Shown one piece after another: positions 9,218 to 16,386 of a stretch of DNA of 46,862 nt. How positions within the stretch are numbered: the stretch's first letter is position 1; every line of letters starts with the position of its first letter. Where the stretch lies: assembly GCF_001667585.1 (NCBI RefSeq), contig NZ_LZJZ01000132.1:1-46862 (forward strand), given 5' to 3'. The DNA is from Mycobacterium sp. E2733 (GTDB lineage Bacteria; Actinomycetota; Actinomycetes; Mycobacteriales; Mycobacteriaceae). Both the position numbers and the translations under genes were made by a program. Below the pieces are notes generated by a model that ran no database searches, was not told the origin of the DNA, and saw only the letters and a list, made by a program, of their open reading frames with translations.

Positions 9218-9991
9218 TCAGGGTTTGGCGAAGCCCGACCGGGCCAGGATGTTCTGGCCGGTGTCACCGGTCACCAGGGCCACGAACTTTTGCGCCAATG
9301 CCGGTTGCGGGGCGTTCTTCAGCACCGCGATCGGATAGACGTTCACCGCGCCGGCGGCCTCCGGGAAGTTCACGGTCGCGACCTTGTTGCCCGCGCTGTG
9401 GGCGTCGGTGACATACACCAGCCCGGCATCCGCCTGGCCGGTGGTGACCTTGTCGAGGACGTCCGTCACGCTCGGTTCCTCGCTGACCGGGTTGAGGTGG
9501 ACGCCGGTGTTGTCTTCGACCCGCCGGGTCGCCGATCCGCACGGCACCGGCTTCTGGCAGACCACCACGCCCAGACCCGGCCTCGCGAGATCGGCGAAGG
9601 AGCCGACGTTCTTGGGATTGCCCGGAGCGGTAACGATCACCAGCGTGTTCGACGCGAAGTTCGTCGGATCGCCGGACAGCAGGCCGGCCTTGGCAACCGT
9701 GTCCATCTGCGCGGTATCCGCCGAGGCGAATACGTCGGCGGTCGCGCCCTGTGTCAACTGCGTTCCCAGTTCGGAGGATCCGGCAAAGTCGAACTCGACG
9801 CTGCTGCCCGCATTTTGGGCCTTGAACTGCGCGCTGATCTCACTGAACGCGGGCTTCAATGAGGCGGCCGCGAACACGACCAGCCTTCCCGACCCCTGCA
9901 GGGACTGGGAGGGCGGTTCCGAACCGCAGCCGGCCAGGCCCGTCACGAGCACCATCGACACCACACCGGTCAGGATCCCGATCCGCCGCAT
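9218..9991 (-). CDS. modA: Molybdate-binding lipoprotein ModA
   Basis: Substrate-binding lipoprotein of the molybdate ABC importer, 257 residues. The N-terminus MRRIGILTG is followed by a hydrophobic segment and the lipobox LAGC with the lipidated Cys at 22. The mature part is a typical periplasmic-binding fold for oxyanions: FAAASLKPAF, GSSELGTQL, ADVFASADTAQM and the late QADAGLVYVTDA motif. In M. tuberculosis modA is directly followed by modB. Here the gene downstream on the same strand is a cyclase regulator, and modBC lies beyond that. It diverges from the Rv1856c homologue. Confidence 0.95.
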   Translation of the reverse strand: MRRIGILTGVVSMVLVTGLAGCGSEPPSQSLQGSGRLVVFAAASLKPAFSEISAQFKAQNAGSSVEFDFAGSSELGTQLTQGATADVFASADTAQMDTVAKAGLLSGDPTNFASNTLVIVTAPGNPKNVGSFADLARPGLGVVVCQKPVPCGSATRRVEDNTGVHLNPVSEEPSVTDVLDKVTTGQADAGLVYVTDAHSAGNKVATVNFPEAAGAVNVYPIAVLKNAPQPALAQKFVALVTGDTGQNILARSGFAKP

Positions 9992-10220
9992 GCGTGCACA
10001 CTAACCCGCCGAGAATGCGGCTTGCTGACCGGCTTGAACGTCGCAAAAAAGTGCCCGCCGAATAGTTACCCAAATGATCCGCGCGTCGCGGCGTCATCAA
10101 TTTCGCCGACTAGCTACTGTCCAGTAACATCTAGGCAGATTGATGCCATAACGCGCTGAGATCCCAGGCAGATCCCCTCGGCGGTCTTGTGGATGGCCAC
10201 AAGGAACTGCCCGGGTCTGG

Positions 10221-10234
10221 GTTCAACGTTGAAC
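10221..10234. promoter_or_regulatory. Perfect 14-base palindrome before the Rv1856c homologue
   Basis: GTTCAACGTTGAAC reads the same on both strands and ends 11 bases upstream of the ATG at 10246, just ahead of the AGGAGG ribosome site. A protein bound here would block transcription or initiation. It does not fit the mycobacterial LexA box. The binding protein is unknown. Confidence 0.45.
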
Positions 10235-10245
10235 ACGAGGAGGTC

Positions 10246-10923
10246 ATGGCAGTGGAGGTGCTGGTCACCGGCGGAGACACCGAGCTGGGGCGCACAGTGG
10301 CCGAAGGCTTCCGCGATGCCGGTCACAAGGTGACGCTCGTGGGTGCGCGGCGCAGCGAACTGGAGATCGCCGCCAAGGAATTGGACGTGGACGCGATCGT
10401 CTGCGACACTACCGACCCGGCGAGCCTGACCGGGGCCCGTGCCTCGTTCCCCCATCATCTGGACACCATCGTCAACGTTCCGGCGCCCTCCTGGGAAGCC
10501 GGCGACCCACGCACCTACTCGATCGCCGACACGGCCAATGCGTGGCGGAATGCCTTGGACGCCACCGTGCTGTCGGCGGTGCTGACGGTCCAGACCGTGG
10601 GTGACCACCTGCGCTCGGGTGGCTCCATCATCAGCGTGGTTCCCGAGAACCCGCCGGCCGGAAGCGTCGACGCCGCCATCAAAGCGACCCTGTCGAATTG
10701 GGTCGCGGGCCAGGCGGGCATCTTCGGCACCCGCGGGATCACGGTCAACGCCGTGGCCAGCGGGCGCAGTGCCCAGCCCGGCTACGACGGACTCTCCCGG
10801 ACGCCCCCGTCGGTTGCCGGCGAGGTGGCCCGGTTGGCGCTGTTTTTGACCACCCCGGCGGCCCGCCACATCACCGGCCAGACGCTGCACGTCAGCCACG
10901 GCGCGCTGGCCCAATTCGGCTGA
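10246..10923 (+). CDS. SDR-type oxidoreductase, Rv1856c homologue
   Basis: Short-chain dehydrogenase-like protein of 225 residues, the same length as Rv1856c, which it matches throughout. The N-terminal Rossmann motif is VLVTGGDTELG and the C-terminal part ends in the typical ITGQTLHVSHGA. The usual SDR Tyr-x-x-x-Lys pair is not obvious; the place where it belongs reads AAIKATLSNW, so catalysis is uncertain. ATG 10246 was chosen by homology; AGGAGG lies only two bases upstream of it but eight bases upstream of an in-frame GTG at 10252, so initiation at 10252 is also possible. No substrate is known. It is followed 59 bases later by the F420-dependent oxidoreductase gene, probably in one transcript. 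Confidence 0.85.
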   Translation: MAVEVLVTGGDTELGRTVAEGFRDAGHKVTLVGARRSELEIAAKELDVDAIVCDTTDPASLTGARASFPHHLDTIVNVPAPSWEAGDPRTYSIADTANAWRNALDATVLSAVLTVQTVGDHLRSGGSIISVVPENPPAGSVDAAIKATLSNWVAGQAGIFGTRGITVNAVASGRSAQPGYDGLSRTPPSVAGEVARLALFLTTPAARHITGQTLHVSHGALAQFG

Positions 10924-10982
10924 GGGCGTAATCAGAAGCCGAGCCGTATCGTCCCGCTCGGCGCCGCACTACGGTAGATCGC

Positions 10983-11900
10983 GTGGCTATTCGACTCGGT
11001 CTGCAGATTCCCAACTTCTCCTACGGCACCGGGGTGGAGAAACTCTTTCCCACTGTTCTGGCTCAGGCTCGCGAGGCCGAATCGGCTGGTTTCGACTCGG
11101 TTTTCGTGATGGACCACTTCTACCAACTCCCCATGCTGGGCGACCCCGACCAGCCGATGCTGGAGGCCTACACCGCCCTGGGTGCGCTGGCCACCGCCAC
11201 CGAACGAGTTCAGTTGGGCACCTTGGTAACGGGCAACACGTACCGCAACCCGGCCCTGCTGGCGAAGACCATCACCACCCTCGACGTGGTGAGTCAGGGC
11301 CGCGCGATCCTGGGCATCGGCACCGGCTGGTTCCAACTCGAACACGACCAACTCGGTTTCGAATTCGGCACCTTCACCGACAGGTTCAACCGGCTCGAGG
11401 AGGCGCTGCAGATCATCCTGCCGATGATCAAGGGCGAGCGGCCGACCTTCTCCGGCAAGTGGTACCAGGTGCGCGAGGCGCTCGCGAATCCGCGCGTCCG
11501 TGACCACATTCCGCTGATGATCGGCGGCAGCGGCGAGAAGAAGACGATCCCGCTGGCCGCGCGCCACTTCGATCACCTCAACGTGATCGCCGGATTCGAC
11601 GAACTGCCAGGCAAATTGGAGGTTGTGCGGCGGCGCTGCGAGGACATCGGCCGGGACCCCGCGACGCTGGAAACCAGCACGCTGACCACAGTGCTGGTGG
11701 ACGAGAACGCGAAGCCCGATCAGATTCCGGCCGAAATGAAGCAACGCATGGTGGTCGGCGGACCCGACTCGGTCGCCGACCAGATCAAGACCAAAGTGGT
11801 GGACGCCGGCATCGACGGCGTGATCATCAACCTGCCCTTCTACACCCCTGGCGTGATCAGCGCCGTGGGCGAAGCGCTGCGCCCGGTCGTCGGCCGGTAG
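10983..11900 (+). CDS. F420-dependent luciferase-like oxidoreductase, Rv1855c homologue
   Basis: A 305-residue member of the bacterial luciferase-like superfamily, TIM-barrel enzymes that in mycobacteria usually use coenzyme F420. It begins AIRLGLQIPNFSYGTG, with later family motifs VFVMDHFYQLP, RVQLGTLVTGNTYRNP, LAKTITTLDVVSQGR and GIGTGWFQLEHDQLG. The start is GTG 10983. It matches Rv1855c in length and context between Rv1856c and ndh. The substrate is unknown. A stem-loop follows the stop codon directly. Confidence 0.9.
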   Translation: MAIRLGLQIPNFSYGTGVEKLFPTVLAQAREAESAGFDSVFVMDHFYQLPMLGDPDQPMLEAYTALGALATATERVQLGTLVTGNTYRNPALLAKTITTLDVVSQGRAILGIGTGWFQLEHDQLGFEFGTFTDRFNRLEEALQIILPMIKGERPTFSGKWYQVREALANPRVRDHIPLMIGGSGEKKTIPLAARHFDHLNVIAGFDELPGKLEVVRRRCEDIGRDPATLETSTLTTVLVDENAKPDQIPAEMKQRMVVGGPDSVADQIKTKVVDAGIDGVIINLPFYTPGVISAVGEALRPVVGR

Positions 11901-11928
11901 CCGCGACGCCGCTCATGTGGGGTCGCGG
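11901..11928 (+). terminator. Stem-loop after the Rv1855c homologue
   Basis: CCGCGAC and GTCGCGG pair around a 14-base loop starting on the base after the TAG stop. No T run follows. The placement fits a mycobacterial terminator for the Rv1856c-Rv1855c transcript. Confidence 0.4.
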
Positions 11929-12015
11929 ATTGGTGCCGCCGCGGTAATACTTCCATGCAGCAGCGTTTACCTGTGCCACAACGGCGCAGCGCGGAAGTAG
12001 AGGTCCGGGACGGCC

Positions 12016-12396
12016 ATGAAAAGAAGAGCCCTGGCGGCGATCGCGGCCGGCGTGGCGTTCGCCGCACCGCCGATCGCGCATGCCGACAACAACTGGATCG
12101 CCATGGCGATCTCGGACTCCACCGGTCACATCAACATCGCCGACGGAGCAGCCAACCAGGGCGCCGCCGAGAAGGCGGCAATGGACACGTGTCGCAAGAG
12201 CATCAGCGACTGTCGCCTGCTGGCCAGCGGTGAGGGTGGGTGTGTCGCGCTCGCCGTGAACGCGGCCAGGTCCAGGTACTTCGGCGGCTGGGGTCCGACG
12301 CGCGAAGAAGCGGAGGCAGCCGCGCTGGCACGGGCCCCCGGCGGGACGATCCAGGCGGGCCACGACCACTGCGCGGGCGAGGGCTCCAGCCAGTGA
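12016..12396 (+). CDS. Small secreted DUF4189 protein
   Basis: A 126-residue exported protein. MKRRALAAIAAGVAFAAPP is a signal peptide with likely cleavage after AHA at residue 23. The mature part of about 100 residues begins NNWIAMAISDSTG and has four cysteines (59, 66, 76 and about 119) that could form two disulfides. The pattern of an N-terminal strand, AAMDTCRKS and GGCVALAV is that of the DUF4189 family found in mycobacterial secreted proteins, whose function is not known. M. tuberculosis has no gene at this place between Rv1855c and ndh, so it looks like an insertion here or a loss there. Confidence 0.8.
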   Translation: MKRRALAAIAAGVAFAAPPIAHADNNWIAMAISDSTGHINIADGAANQGAAEKAAMDTCRKSISDCRLLASGEGGCVALAVNAARSRYFGGWGPTREEAEAAALARAPGGTIQAGHDHCAGEGSSQ

Positions 12397-12475
12397 CGCC
12401 GGCCTCGTCCCGATAGCTGATAACTGCGCCACACTGCCCGATGCCCACCAGGCACTTAGGATCCGCACACCGTTA

Positions 12476-12491
12476 GTGTTGCAAACAACAC
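12476..12491. promoter_or_regulatory. Inverted repeat upstream of ndh
   Basis: GTGTTG and CAACAC flank CAAA, 95 bases upstream of the ndh start. The half-site spacing (GTG-N10-CAC) is two bases wider than a CRP site, so it is not called as one. It may be an operator for ndh. Confidence 0.35.
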
Positions 12492-12586
12492 ATGCGTATC
12501 AACTAGGTTTCCGGGTATCTGCCTGACTAGCGTTGTGGCTAACTGCAGTCGCATGTCCAAAAGCCCCCGTCAGGAGCAGCGGAAAC

Positions 12587-13975
12587 ATGAGCCCCCCACC
12601 AGAAACCACAGCTGGAACCGAGCGGCGCCACCAGGTGGTCATCATCGGTTCGGGATTCGGTGGGCTCAATGCGGCAAAGAAACTCAAGCACGCCGATGTC
12701 GACATCAAACTGATCGCGCGCACCACCCACCACCTGTTCCAGCCGTTGCTGTACCAGGTGGCGACGGGCATCGTGTCCGAAGGCGACATCGCCCCGCCCA
12801 CCCGTGTCGTCCTGCGCAGGCAGCGCAATGTTCAGGTGCTGCTCGGCGACGTCACGCATATCGATCTGGCCGGCAAGTACGTCGTATCCGATTTGCTCGG
12901 CCACACCTACGAAACCCCTTACGACAGCCTGATTATCGCCGCGGGCGCGGGACAGTCGTACTTCGGCAACGACCACTTCGCCGAATTCGCGCCCGGCATG
13001 AAGTCAATCGACGACGCGCTGGAAGTGCGCGGACGGATCCTGAGCGCGTTCGAACAGGCCGAACGGTCGCGGGATCCGGAACGACGCGCCAAGTTGCTGA
13101 CGTTCACCGTGATCGGCGCCGGGCCGACCGGCGTCGAAATGGCCGGGCAGATCGCGGAATTGGCGGCCCACACGCTGAAGGGCTCGTTCCGTGGCATCGA
13201 CTCCACGAAGGCGCGAGTGATCCTGCTCGATGCCGCCCCCGCCGTGTTGCCGCCGTTCGGCGACAAGCTGGGCGCGCGGGCGCGCGCCCGGCTGGAGAAG
13301 ATGGGCGTGGAGATTCAGCTGGGGGCGATGGTCACCGACGTCGACCGCAACGGCATCACGGTCAAGGACTCGGACGGCACCATCCGGCGCATCGAGTCCG
13401 CCTGCAAGGTGTGGTCCGCGGGCGTGCAGGCCAGCGGGCTGGGCCTGGACCTGGCCGAGCAGTCCTCGGTGGAACTCGACCGCGCCGGGCGGGTGAAGGT
13501 GCTGCCCGACCTGTCGATCCCGGGGCACCCGAACGTGTTCGTCATCGGCGACATGGCCGCCGTCGAAGGTGTTCCGGGCGTGGCCCAGGGTGCGATCCAG
13601 GGCGCCAAGTACGTCGCAGGCACCATCAAAGCCGAACTGGGCGGAGCCAATCCGGCTGACCGCGGGCCGTTCCAGTACTTCGACAAGGGTTCGATGGCCA
13701 CCGTTTCGCGGTTTTCCGCGGTGGCCAAGGTAGGTCCGTTGGAGTTCAGCGGCTTCATCGCGTGGCTGATGTGGCTGGTGCTGCACCTGGTCTACCTGGT
13801 CGGGTTCAAGACCAAGGTGAGCACGCTGCTGTCGTGGACGGTGACCTTCCTCAGCACGCGGCGCGGCCAGCTGACCATCACCGAACAGCAGGCGTTCGCC
13901 CGCACCCGCCTCGAACAGTTGGCGGTGCTCGCCGCGGAGGCCAAGCGCCCGGCGACCGCCAGGCGGGCGAGCTAA
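12587..13975 (+). CDS. ndh: Type II NADH:quinone dehydrogenase Ndh
   Basis: Non-proton-pumping NADH dehydrogenase that feeds electrons into menaquinone at the membrane face. The product has 462 residues, one less than M. tuberculosis Ndh (Rv1854c), and matches it throughout. The FAD-binding motif is VVIIGSGFGGLNAAKKL near residue 17. The NADH-binding motif is FTVIGAGPTGVEMAGQ near residue 175, and VFVIGDMAAVEG is the second flavin motif. A C-terminal hydrophobic stretch (FIAWLMWLVLHLVYLVGF) anchors it to the membrane. ATG 12587 has AGGAG ten bases upstream; the frame is open further upstream but lacks homology there. A hairpin follows the stop. Confidence 0.96.
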   Translation: MSPPPETTAGTERRHQVVIIGSGFGGLNAAKKLKHADVDIKLIARTTHHLFQPLLYQVATGIVSEGDIAPPTRVVLRRQRNVQVLLGDVTHIDLAGKYVVSDLLGHTYETPYDSLIIAAGAGQSYFGNDHFAEFAPGMKSIDDALEVRGRILSAFEQAERSRDPERRAKLLTFTVIGAGPTGVEMAGQIAELAAHTLKGSFRGIDSTKARVILLDAAPAVLPPFGDKLGARARARLEKMGVEIQLGAMVTDVDRNGITVKDSDGTIRRIESACKVWSAGVQASGLGLDLAEQSSVELDRAGRVKVLPDLSIPGHPNVFVIGDMAAVEGVPGVAQGAIQGAKYVAGTIKAELGGANPADRGPFQYFDKGSMATVSRFSAVAKVGPLEFSGFIAWLMWLVLHLVYLVGFKTKVSTLLSWTVTFLSTRRGQLTITEQQAFARTRLEQLAVLAAEAKRPATARRAS

Positions 13976-13993
13976 CCTGGTCGATCGCTCTGT

Positions 13994-14011
13994 CCCGGAA
14001 GCCTTTCCGGG
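13994..14011 (+). terminator. Hairpin after ndh
   Basis: CCCGGAA and TTCCGGG pair around a GCCT loop, 18 bases beyond the ndh stop. No U tract is present. It is the strongest stem in the 224-base gap between ndh and the convergent thioesterase gene. Confidence 0.45.
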
Positions 14012-14174
14012 GTAACGCAATTCGTGGATCGAGGCACCAGGTGTCGCGATGAGTCGTCGGTCGGCGGTCCGTCGGGCATGCCGATCCCGAAGACACGGTT
14101 ATCGCGAAGACCTTTGTCGGCTTTGATAATTGGCCGGCCATCGATAATGGACGCGCCGGGGTTGGGCAGGCCTA

Positions 14175-14199
14175 CCCGGCCACGCTTGTACCGGCCGGG
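14175..14199 (-). terminator. Hairpin directly after the thioesterase gene
   Basis: CCCGGCC and GGCCGGG pair around an 11-base loop, starting on the first base after the TAG stop when read on the minus strand. It likely ends the thioesterase transcript. Confidence 0.45.
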
Positions 14200-14613
14200 C
14201 TACGCGTCCAGGTTCTGCAGCCGCACCTGGCCGCGGGCGACCACCCGCTCGTCGCCGTCGGTGATGGTGACCAGCCACAACTGCTGGCGCCGGCCGCGGT
14301 GGATCGGCTCGGCTGCGCCGTACACCATGCCCGAGCCGATGGAGCGCAGAAAGTCGGTGTTGTTGTTGACCCCCACGACGTTCCCGCCGCCGCGGGTGGC
14401 GAGCCACGTGTAGGCGGCCACGCTGGCCATGCTTTCGATGATCGAGCAATACACGCCGCCGTGCACGAGGCCCATCGGCTGCAGCAGTTTGGGGGTGACC
14501 TCGAGCTGGGCGCGGGCGCCGTCGGGGCTGAGTTCGGTGAATTGCAGCCCGATCTCCTGATCGAAGGGCGCGGTGAAATCCGGCGGGATCGTCGTTTCCG
14601 GAGGCTGAGGCAC
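14200..14613 (-). CDS. PaaI-type hotdog thioesterase, Rv1847 homologue
   Basis: A 137-residue single hotdog-fold protein, likely an acyl-CoA thioesterase. The family signature is visible: LLQPMGLVHGGVYCSIIESMASVAA, with the conserved HGG turn and the helix carrying the catalytic Glu, followed by VGVNNNTDFLRS and a final strand (VARGQVRLQNL). It matches Rv1847 in size (140 residues there) and position. The natural substrate is unknown. The iron-responsive small RNA locus lies directly upstream on the same strand, so read-through from that promoter could reach this gene. The urease genes that follow Rv1847 in M. tuberculosis are absent. Confidence 0.88.
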   Translation of the reverse strand: MPQPPETTIPPDFTAPFDQEIGLQFTELSPDGARAQLEVTPKLLQPMGLVHGGVYCSIIESMASVAAYTWLATRGGGNVVGVNNNTDFLRSIGSGMVYGAAEPIHRGRRQQLWLVTITDGDERVVARGQVRLQNLDA

Positions 14614-14667
14614 GTTCTGTGTTTACACCATCGGTCGGGCGACGGCGTTCCCGGCGGGACGCCCGCC

Positions 14668-14772
14668 CAAGAAACGGCTGAGCCCCGTGCCACTGGGCAC
14701 GGGGCTCGCCGATCGAGTCGACCGGGGGTCACTGCAGCCCTCAGGACTCGCCGCGGTCGTCGTTCGCTCGAC
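14668..14772 (-). ncRNA. mrsI: Candidate iron-responsive small RNA MrsI
   Basis: A small RNA of about 100 bases is inferred from context and signals. In M. tuberculosis the IdeR-controlled sRNA MrsI (ncRv11846) lies between Rv1846c (blaI) and Rv1847 and runs towards Rv1847. Here the same gap has a -35 (TTGCGA) and -10 (TATGCT) 18 bases apart on the minus strand, overlapped by an IdeR-like box, and 65 bases downstream of the inferred start a strong stem-loop (14681-14706) followed by GTTTCTT. The 5' end is placed about seven bases after the -10 and the 3' end just after the T-rich stretch; both are estimates. Known MrsI helps spare iron when it is scarce by silencing mRNAs of iron-using or iron-storing proteins. 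Confidence 0.75.
14681..14706 (-). terminator. Strong stem-loop ending the MrsI candidate
   Basis: AGCCCCGTGCC and GGCACGGGGCT form an 11-base perfect stem with a four-base loop. On the minus strand a T-rich stretch (GTTTCTT) begins five bases after it. It sits between two divergent genes, where a protein-gene terminator makes no sense, which supports a separate short transcript. Confidence 0.7.
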
Positions 14773-14778
14773 TCGGTT

Positions 14779-14808
14779 AGCATAGGCAAGGCTGCCCTAA
14801 TTTCGCAA
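14779..14808 (-). promoter_or_regulatory. MrsI promoter (-35 TTGCGA, -10 TATGCT)
   Basis: On the minus strand TTGCGA (14803-14808) and TATGCT (14779-14784) are 18 bases apart, close to SigA consensus. The IdeR-like box fills the spacer and touches the -10, so iron-loaded IdeR would block RNA polymerase. Confidence 0.65.
14782..14800. promoter_or_regulatory. IdeR iron box upstream of MrsI
   Basis: ATAGGCAAGGCTGCCCTAA matches 15 of 19 positions of the IdeR consensus TTAGGTTAGGCTAACCTAA, allowing the A/T alternatives. It lies inside the minus-strand promoter. It is also 102 bases upstream of blaI, so an effect on blaI is possible but less likely. Confidence 0.75.
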
Positions 14809-14841
14809 GCACCAATTCGGCGGCGCTGCGGGAAGCTTCGG

Positions 14842-14855
14842 TACGACCGTCGGTA
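14842..14855. promoter_or_regulatory. Possible BlaI operator
   Basis: TACGACCGTCGGTA is an imperfect dyad of the TAC-N8-GTA type, followed by a -10-like TAGGAT just ahead of blaI. BlaI repressors usually bind such TAC/GTA dyads at their own promoter. The assignment is by position and loose resemblance only. Confidence 0.35.
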
Positions 14856-14901
14856 GTAATCCGGAGTAGGATGTTCCTCGACGCTCAGGAGAGAACGCAC
14901 T

Positions 14902-15321
14902 ATGGCGAAACTGACCCGGCTCGGGGATCTGGAACGCGCCGTGATGGATCACTTGTGGTCTACGCCGGAACCGCAAACGGTCCGGCAGGTGCACGACGCG
15001 CTGTCGGCGCGACGCGACCTTGCCTACACGACGATCATGACCGTCCTGCAACGGCTGGCCAAGAAGAATCTGGTCTCCCAGATCCGCGACGACCGCGCGC
15101 ACCGATACGCACCCGTGCACGGCCGCGACGAGCTGGTCGCCGGGCTCATGGTCGACGCGCTGGCCCAGGCCGAGGATTCCGGCGGCCGGCAGGCCGCGCT
15201 GGTCCACTTCGTCGAGCGCGTGGGCGCCGACGAAGCGGACGCGCTTCGGCGAGCGCTCGCCGAACTGGAAGCCAATCAACGTAACAACGGGCCATCCGCT
15301 GGCGCGTTGACGGAGGACTGA
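14902..15321 (+). CDS. blaI: BlaI family transcriptional repressor
   Basis: A 139-residue winged-helix repressor, homologue of Rv1846c (138 residues). The DNA-binding half begins MAKLTRLGDLERAVMDHLW and contains YTTIMTVLQRLAKKNLVSQ as the recognition helix region and wing. The C-terminal helices serve for dimerisation. In M. tuberculosis BlaI represses blaC, itself and other genes, and is removed in response to beta-lactam by the neighbouring BlaR-like protease. AGGAG lies 11 bases upstream of ATG 14902. The protease gene follows 14 bases downstream, so the two form an operon. Confidence 0.93.
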   Translation: MAKLTRLGDLERAVMDHLWSTPEPQTVRQVHDALSARRDLAYTTIMTVLQRLAKKNLVSQIRDDRAHRYAPVHGRDELVAGLMVDALAQAEDSGGRQAALVHFVERVGADEADALRRALAELEANQRNNGPSAGALTED

Positions 15322-15335
15322 GGGAGACTGACAGC

Positions 15336-16286
15336 GTGTCCGCGCTGGCCTTCACCATCCTCGCGGTGCTGCTGGTCGGTCCGGTGCCGGCCTTGTTGGC
15401 ACGCGCGAGGTGGCCGCTGCGCGCTCCTCGCGCCGCAATGGTGTTGTGGCAGGCGATCGCCCTGGCCGCGGTCCTGTCCGCATTCAGCGCCGGCATCGCG
15501 ATAGCCACGCGGCTGCTCATGCCCGGTCCCGACGGCCGGCCCACCGCCAGCATCGTCGGCGACGCCGGCCGGCTCGGGTGGCCGCTGTGGGCGGCGTACA
15601 TCGGTGTTTTCGCGCTGACCGTGCTGGTCGGCGCCCGATTGGTGGTTGCCGTGGTTCGGGTGGCCATCGCCACCCGGCGCCGGCGGGCCCATCACCGCAT
15701 GGTGGTCGATCTGGTCGGAGTCGGCCACGACACGGCGCTCCCCCAGCCCTGTGCCCGCACGCGCGACCTTCGGGTCTTGGATGTTGCGCAGCCGCTTGCC
15801 TACTGCTTGCCCGGCGTGCGCAGCCGGGTGGTGGTCAGCGAGGGGGCGCTGAGCACGCTCGCCGATGCGGAAGTCGCCGCCATCCTCACCCACGAGCGGG
15901 CCCATCTGCGCGCCCGGCACGACCTGGTTCTGGAAGCCTTCACCGCGGTGCACGCCGCGTTCCCCCGGCTGGTACGCAGCGCGAACGCTCTCGGCGCGGT
16001 ACAACTGCTCGTCGAGCTGCTCGCCGACGACGCCGCCGTCCGCGCGGCGGGTCGTGCTCCCCTGGCGCGGGCCCTGGTTGCCTGCGCGTCCGGGCGGGCA
16101 CCGTCGGGCGCATTGGCCGCGGGCGGCACCAGCACGGTGGTCCGTGTGCGCCGGCTGAGCGGGGATGGCAACAGCCTGGCGCTGTCGGCCGCCGCATACC
16201 TGGCGGCGGCAGCCGTGTTTGTGGTGCCCACCGTCGCGTTGGCGGTCCCGTGGCTCACGGAACTGCGGCGCCTGTTCAACCTCTGA
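15336..16286 (+). CDS. BlaR1-like M56 membrane metalloprotease, Rv1845c homologue
   Basis: A 316-residue integral membrane protein, the same length as Rv1845c. Hydrophobic segments lie at about 5-25, 35-60, 80-105 and near 285-305. Between them, ILTHERAHLRARHD carries the zinc HExxH motif (HERAH) of family M56. It lacks the extracellular penicillin-binding sensor domain of staphylococcal BlaR1, so the signal must be sensed otherwise. The accepted role is cleavage or inactivation of BlaI. The start is GTG 15336, 14 bases after the blaI stop, with a GGGAG ribosome site. Confidence 0.9.
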   Translation: MSALAFTILAVLLVGPVPALLARARWPLRAPRAAMVLWQAIALAAVLSAFSAGIAIATRLLMPGPDGRPTASIVGDAGRLGWPLWAAYIGVFALTVLVGARLVVAVVRVAIATRRRRAHHRMVVDLVGVGHDTALPQPCARTRDLRVLDVAQPLAYCLPGVRSRVVVSEGALSTLADAEVAAILTHERAHLRARHDLVLEAFTAVHAAFPRLVRSANALGAVQLLVELLADDAAVRAAGRAPLARALVACASGRAPSGALAAGGTSTVVRVRRLSGDGNSLALSAAAYLAAAAVFVVPTVALAVPWLTELRRLFNL

Positions 16287-16386
16287 AGCGAGGCCGAAGC
16301 TATCACCCCGGGCGGCCGCACGTTCGCTGTGCCACAGTGTGACGGAAAGCTTTTGGGCAAGGTTCTCCGACTTGAGAGGCGAAGAC

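Noticed and set aside
9213..9223. CCCT-GAC-AGGG repeat over the modA stop codon
   Set aside because: Too short for a terminator and partly inside the coding sequence.
11971..16337. CTGTGCCACA-like word upstream of the DUF4189 gene (11971) and of gnd1 (16327), resembling the half-site at 3001
   Set aside because: The same word also occurs inside the cyclase coding sequence near 6842, and a 9-10 base match is expected by chance in this length and composition.
16165..16386. Upstream extension of gnd1
   Set aside because: Overlaps the end of the Rv1845c homologue and has no similarity to 6-phosphogluconate dehydrogenases.
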